Made by a program: the position numbers and the translations under genes. 64,000 bases of DNA, taken from positions 10,875,484 to 10,939,483 of the forward strand of contig JAZAYU010000005.1 of NCBI GenBank assembly GCA_038501625.1. Direction: 5' to 3'. Below are positions 62,415 to 64,000 of the stretch, in pieces. The DNA comes from Corbicula japonica (Eukaryota > Mollusca > Bivalvia > Venerida > Cyrenidae). Within the stretch, counting starts at the first letter, position 1, and each line of letters opens with the position of its first letter. The notes below the pieces were generated by a model, which was not told where the DNA came from, did not search any database, and was given only the letters and a program-made list of their open reading frames with translations.

Positions 62415-64000
62415 TTTATACGAATGATAATCCGTCCGCAAGAAAAATAGATTCAGTCGGTTTAGTTACGAAGACGCAAGGATTGATTTTTGATCTTCCG
62501 AACTTTAAAAATACATTCAATGAAAGGAAATTTACCTTTTCAAACTTTCAATATGAAAATAAGTAAAAGGACGAATTTGTATACGATTTTAATAAATAAA
62601 GTTACTGTTTACATAAGTCGGCAAGACAGTTGATCCTTTTAGAAGCCGTGATACAGATTATATGCAAAGTACATTGAAGTTTAAACAAATGTTTACTTAA
62701 ATAATTAGCGGTTTGTTGACGGTTATGATGGTATATATGTTTTCAAAAATGTTGAGATGACAAATAAATTTGATATCCGAGGCTTCCAAATAGCTACCAA
62801 AATTTGATTAAAAAAAACACATACACACTGTGTCATAAATGTCCCCGATTACTTTATATGTTTAATCTTTTATTTAAGTCTCATCATTGTACATACAATT
62901 AACATCATATATACATACTTAAATTGTACAATGCCACTCAATTAGAGTTACAAGAGACTGTGTAACATTATGTCTTAAAATACTAAATTAAAAGACTAAA
63001 AGAGACCATACAGGCAGGGTTAATCACATTGAAGTTGAATTTATGTTGGATAAATGTCTCCGATTGCTTATAATGCCTCCATATAGGGTACGAAACTTGT
63101 GACAAGCAATAGGTTTGATGGCGGTGCAGATTTAAATGAGTTATCTTCTCAAGTTTATTGTTATTATTTATTTATTTATTTATTTATTTATTATTAGTAG
63201 TAGTAGTATTACAATGGATTTGGGATGATGTAAACTTTAATTTTAGTTCGATAACAGCAAGGGATAAACATATTCGTGAAAATTACCATGACCTTCATTT
63301 CAGGTCCTTAGTTTCCATGAAACCTCAAAATCTTGAGCGTTTCATAAATACATCTAACGCTTAGACCACTTAATTTTATCCATTGATCGTAAAACAAAGT
63401 CCACAAAGATCAATGCAGTAAGTTGGAGCCTTCACCTCCATCTGAACGGCTGCTCCGAGTCCCTTAATAGGCCAACTGCAAGGTCGTGGTTTTACGCCAC
63501 TACATTGCTGATGTAAGCATAGTTTGTGTGACATTACTTTTTTGTTGTTGTTTATTCCCAGTTTATGGACCCTCCCGCCTCTGACCGAAGACATTATGTG
63601 TGGTCCGTGTGTGACATTACTGTGCTCTAGAATAGTCTAAATAGGATGAGCGCGTCCAATAAAATGAATTGGAAACAAGCAGACTTGTGTTCCAATGGAA
63701 ATAGTGGGACTAAGAGCAAATCAGCAGTTCGATTTTTCTAGCTTTGGAAATAGCCGTACCCTAGCTAAGATTCATATAAAGCATGTGAGCAAGCCAATAA
63801 CTAGTCCGTTCAAGTGGCATTAGAATGAGAACTGTTGAAATCTTATAATTTGAAATTATACTAATCTCGCGATTTTCATTTCTCTTTATCTTTATAATGA
63901 GGTGATCAAGCCCAGAAAGGCGAGCATTTTAATAACTAAATGTGATAAGAATTTCAACAGGTTTTAATAATAGCAGATAAAATGAACCATTTAATCTCTG
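62415..64000. other. Right-hand flank, no gene recognised
   Basis: Probable promoter and 5' UTR of roadblock B in the first 100-200 bases. A (TTTA)n microsatellite lies at 63164-63191. The open frames at 63158-63364 and 63376-63594 show no recognisable domain and cover repeat-like sequence. Confidence 0.35.
63164..63191. repeat. (TTTA)n microsatellite
   Basis: About seven TTTA units, followed by a short TAG repeat at about 63196. Confidence 0.9.

Overview
The window looks like nuclear DNA of a bivalve mollusc. It is AT-rich and intron-rich. Its conserved genes are split by GT-AG introns, and the introns and spacers are full of short palindromic MITE-like repeats and tandem-core mobile elements of the pearl/Helentron-like type described from bivalves. 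The phylum is an inference from repeat style and protein similarity, not from a search. No rRNA gene, intact tRNA, CRISPR array or viral gene was seen.

Six genes could be rebuilt exon by exon. In each, reading-frame phase is kept across every splice junction. From left to right they are: PSMA7, proteasome alpha-4/alpha-type-7 (+, 2980-11003, 6 exons, 247 aa); a SEC14-like CRAL-TRIO lipid-binding protein (-, 16004-13048, 4 exons, 292 aa); a MATCAP/KIAA0895-type tubulin tyrosine carboxypeptidase (+, 18516-25837, 4 exons, 481 aa, motif HEIGTH); a roadblock-type dynein light chain, DYNLRB copy A (-, 42544-38421, 4 exons, 97 aa); inositol monophosphatase IMPA1 (+, 43800-56521, 8 exons, 273 aa); and a second roadblock gene, DYNLRB copy B (-, 62414-57383, 4 exons, 97 aa). 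An extra roadblock last exon lies at 31777-31731, downstream of copy A. It is probably an alternative 3' terminal exon. A possible BED-like zinc-finger exon lies at 29763-29548.

Layout: 1-2.9 kb holds foldback and GC-box repeats. PSMA7 spans 3-11 kb. The SEC14-like and MATCAP genes are divergent, with about 2.5 kb between their start codons. From 26 to 38 kb the DNA is almost all repeats, including a foldback element with a 2.16-kb Helentron-like element inserted in one arm. From 38 to 62.4 kb the two roadblock genes bracket IMPA1: copy A is head-to-head with it and copy B is tail-to-tail. IMPA1 intron 3 contains an inverted copy of the same 2-kb element. From 62.5 kb to the end nothing genic was recognised.

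The genes are not one pathway. They serve protein turnover, lipid transfer, microtubule detyrosination, dynein cargo binding and inositol recycling. MATCAP and the roadblock chains both concern microtubule-based processes, but that is probably chance proximity. The most notable observations are the mutually exclusive roadblock last exons, a 50-bp tandem repeat that copies the PSMA7 exon-5 splice donor, two Helentron-like insertions with a readable empty site in the opposite foldback arm, dense nuclear-receptor-like half-sites carried by tandem cores, and long near-perfect inverted repeats inside IMPA1 introns.
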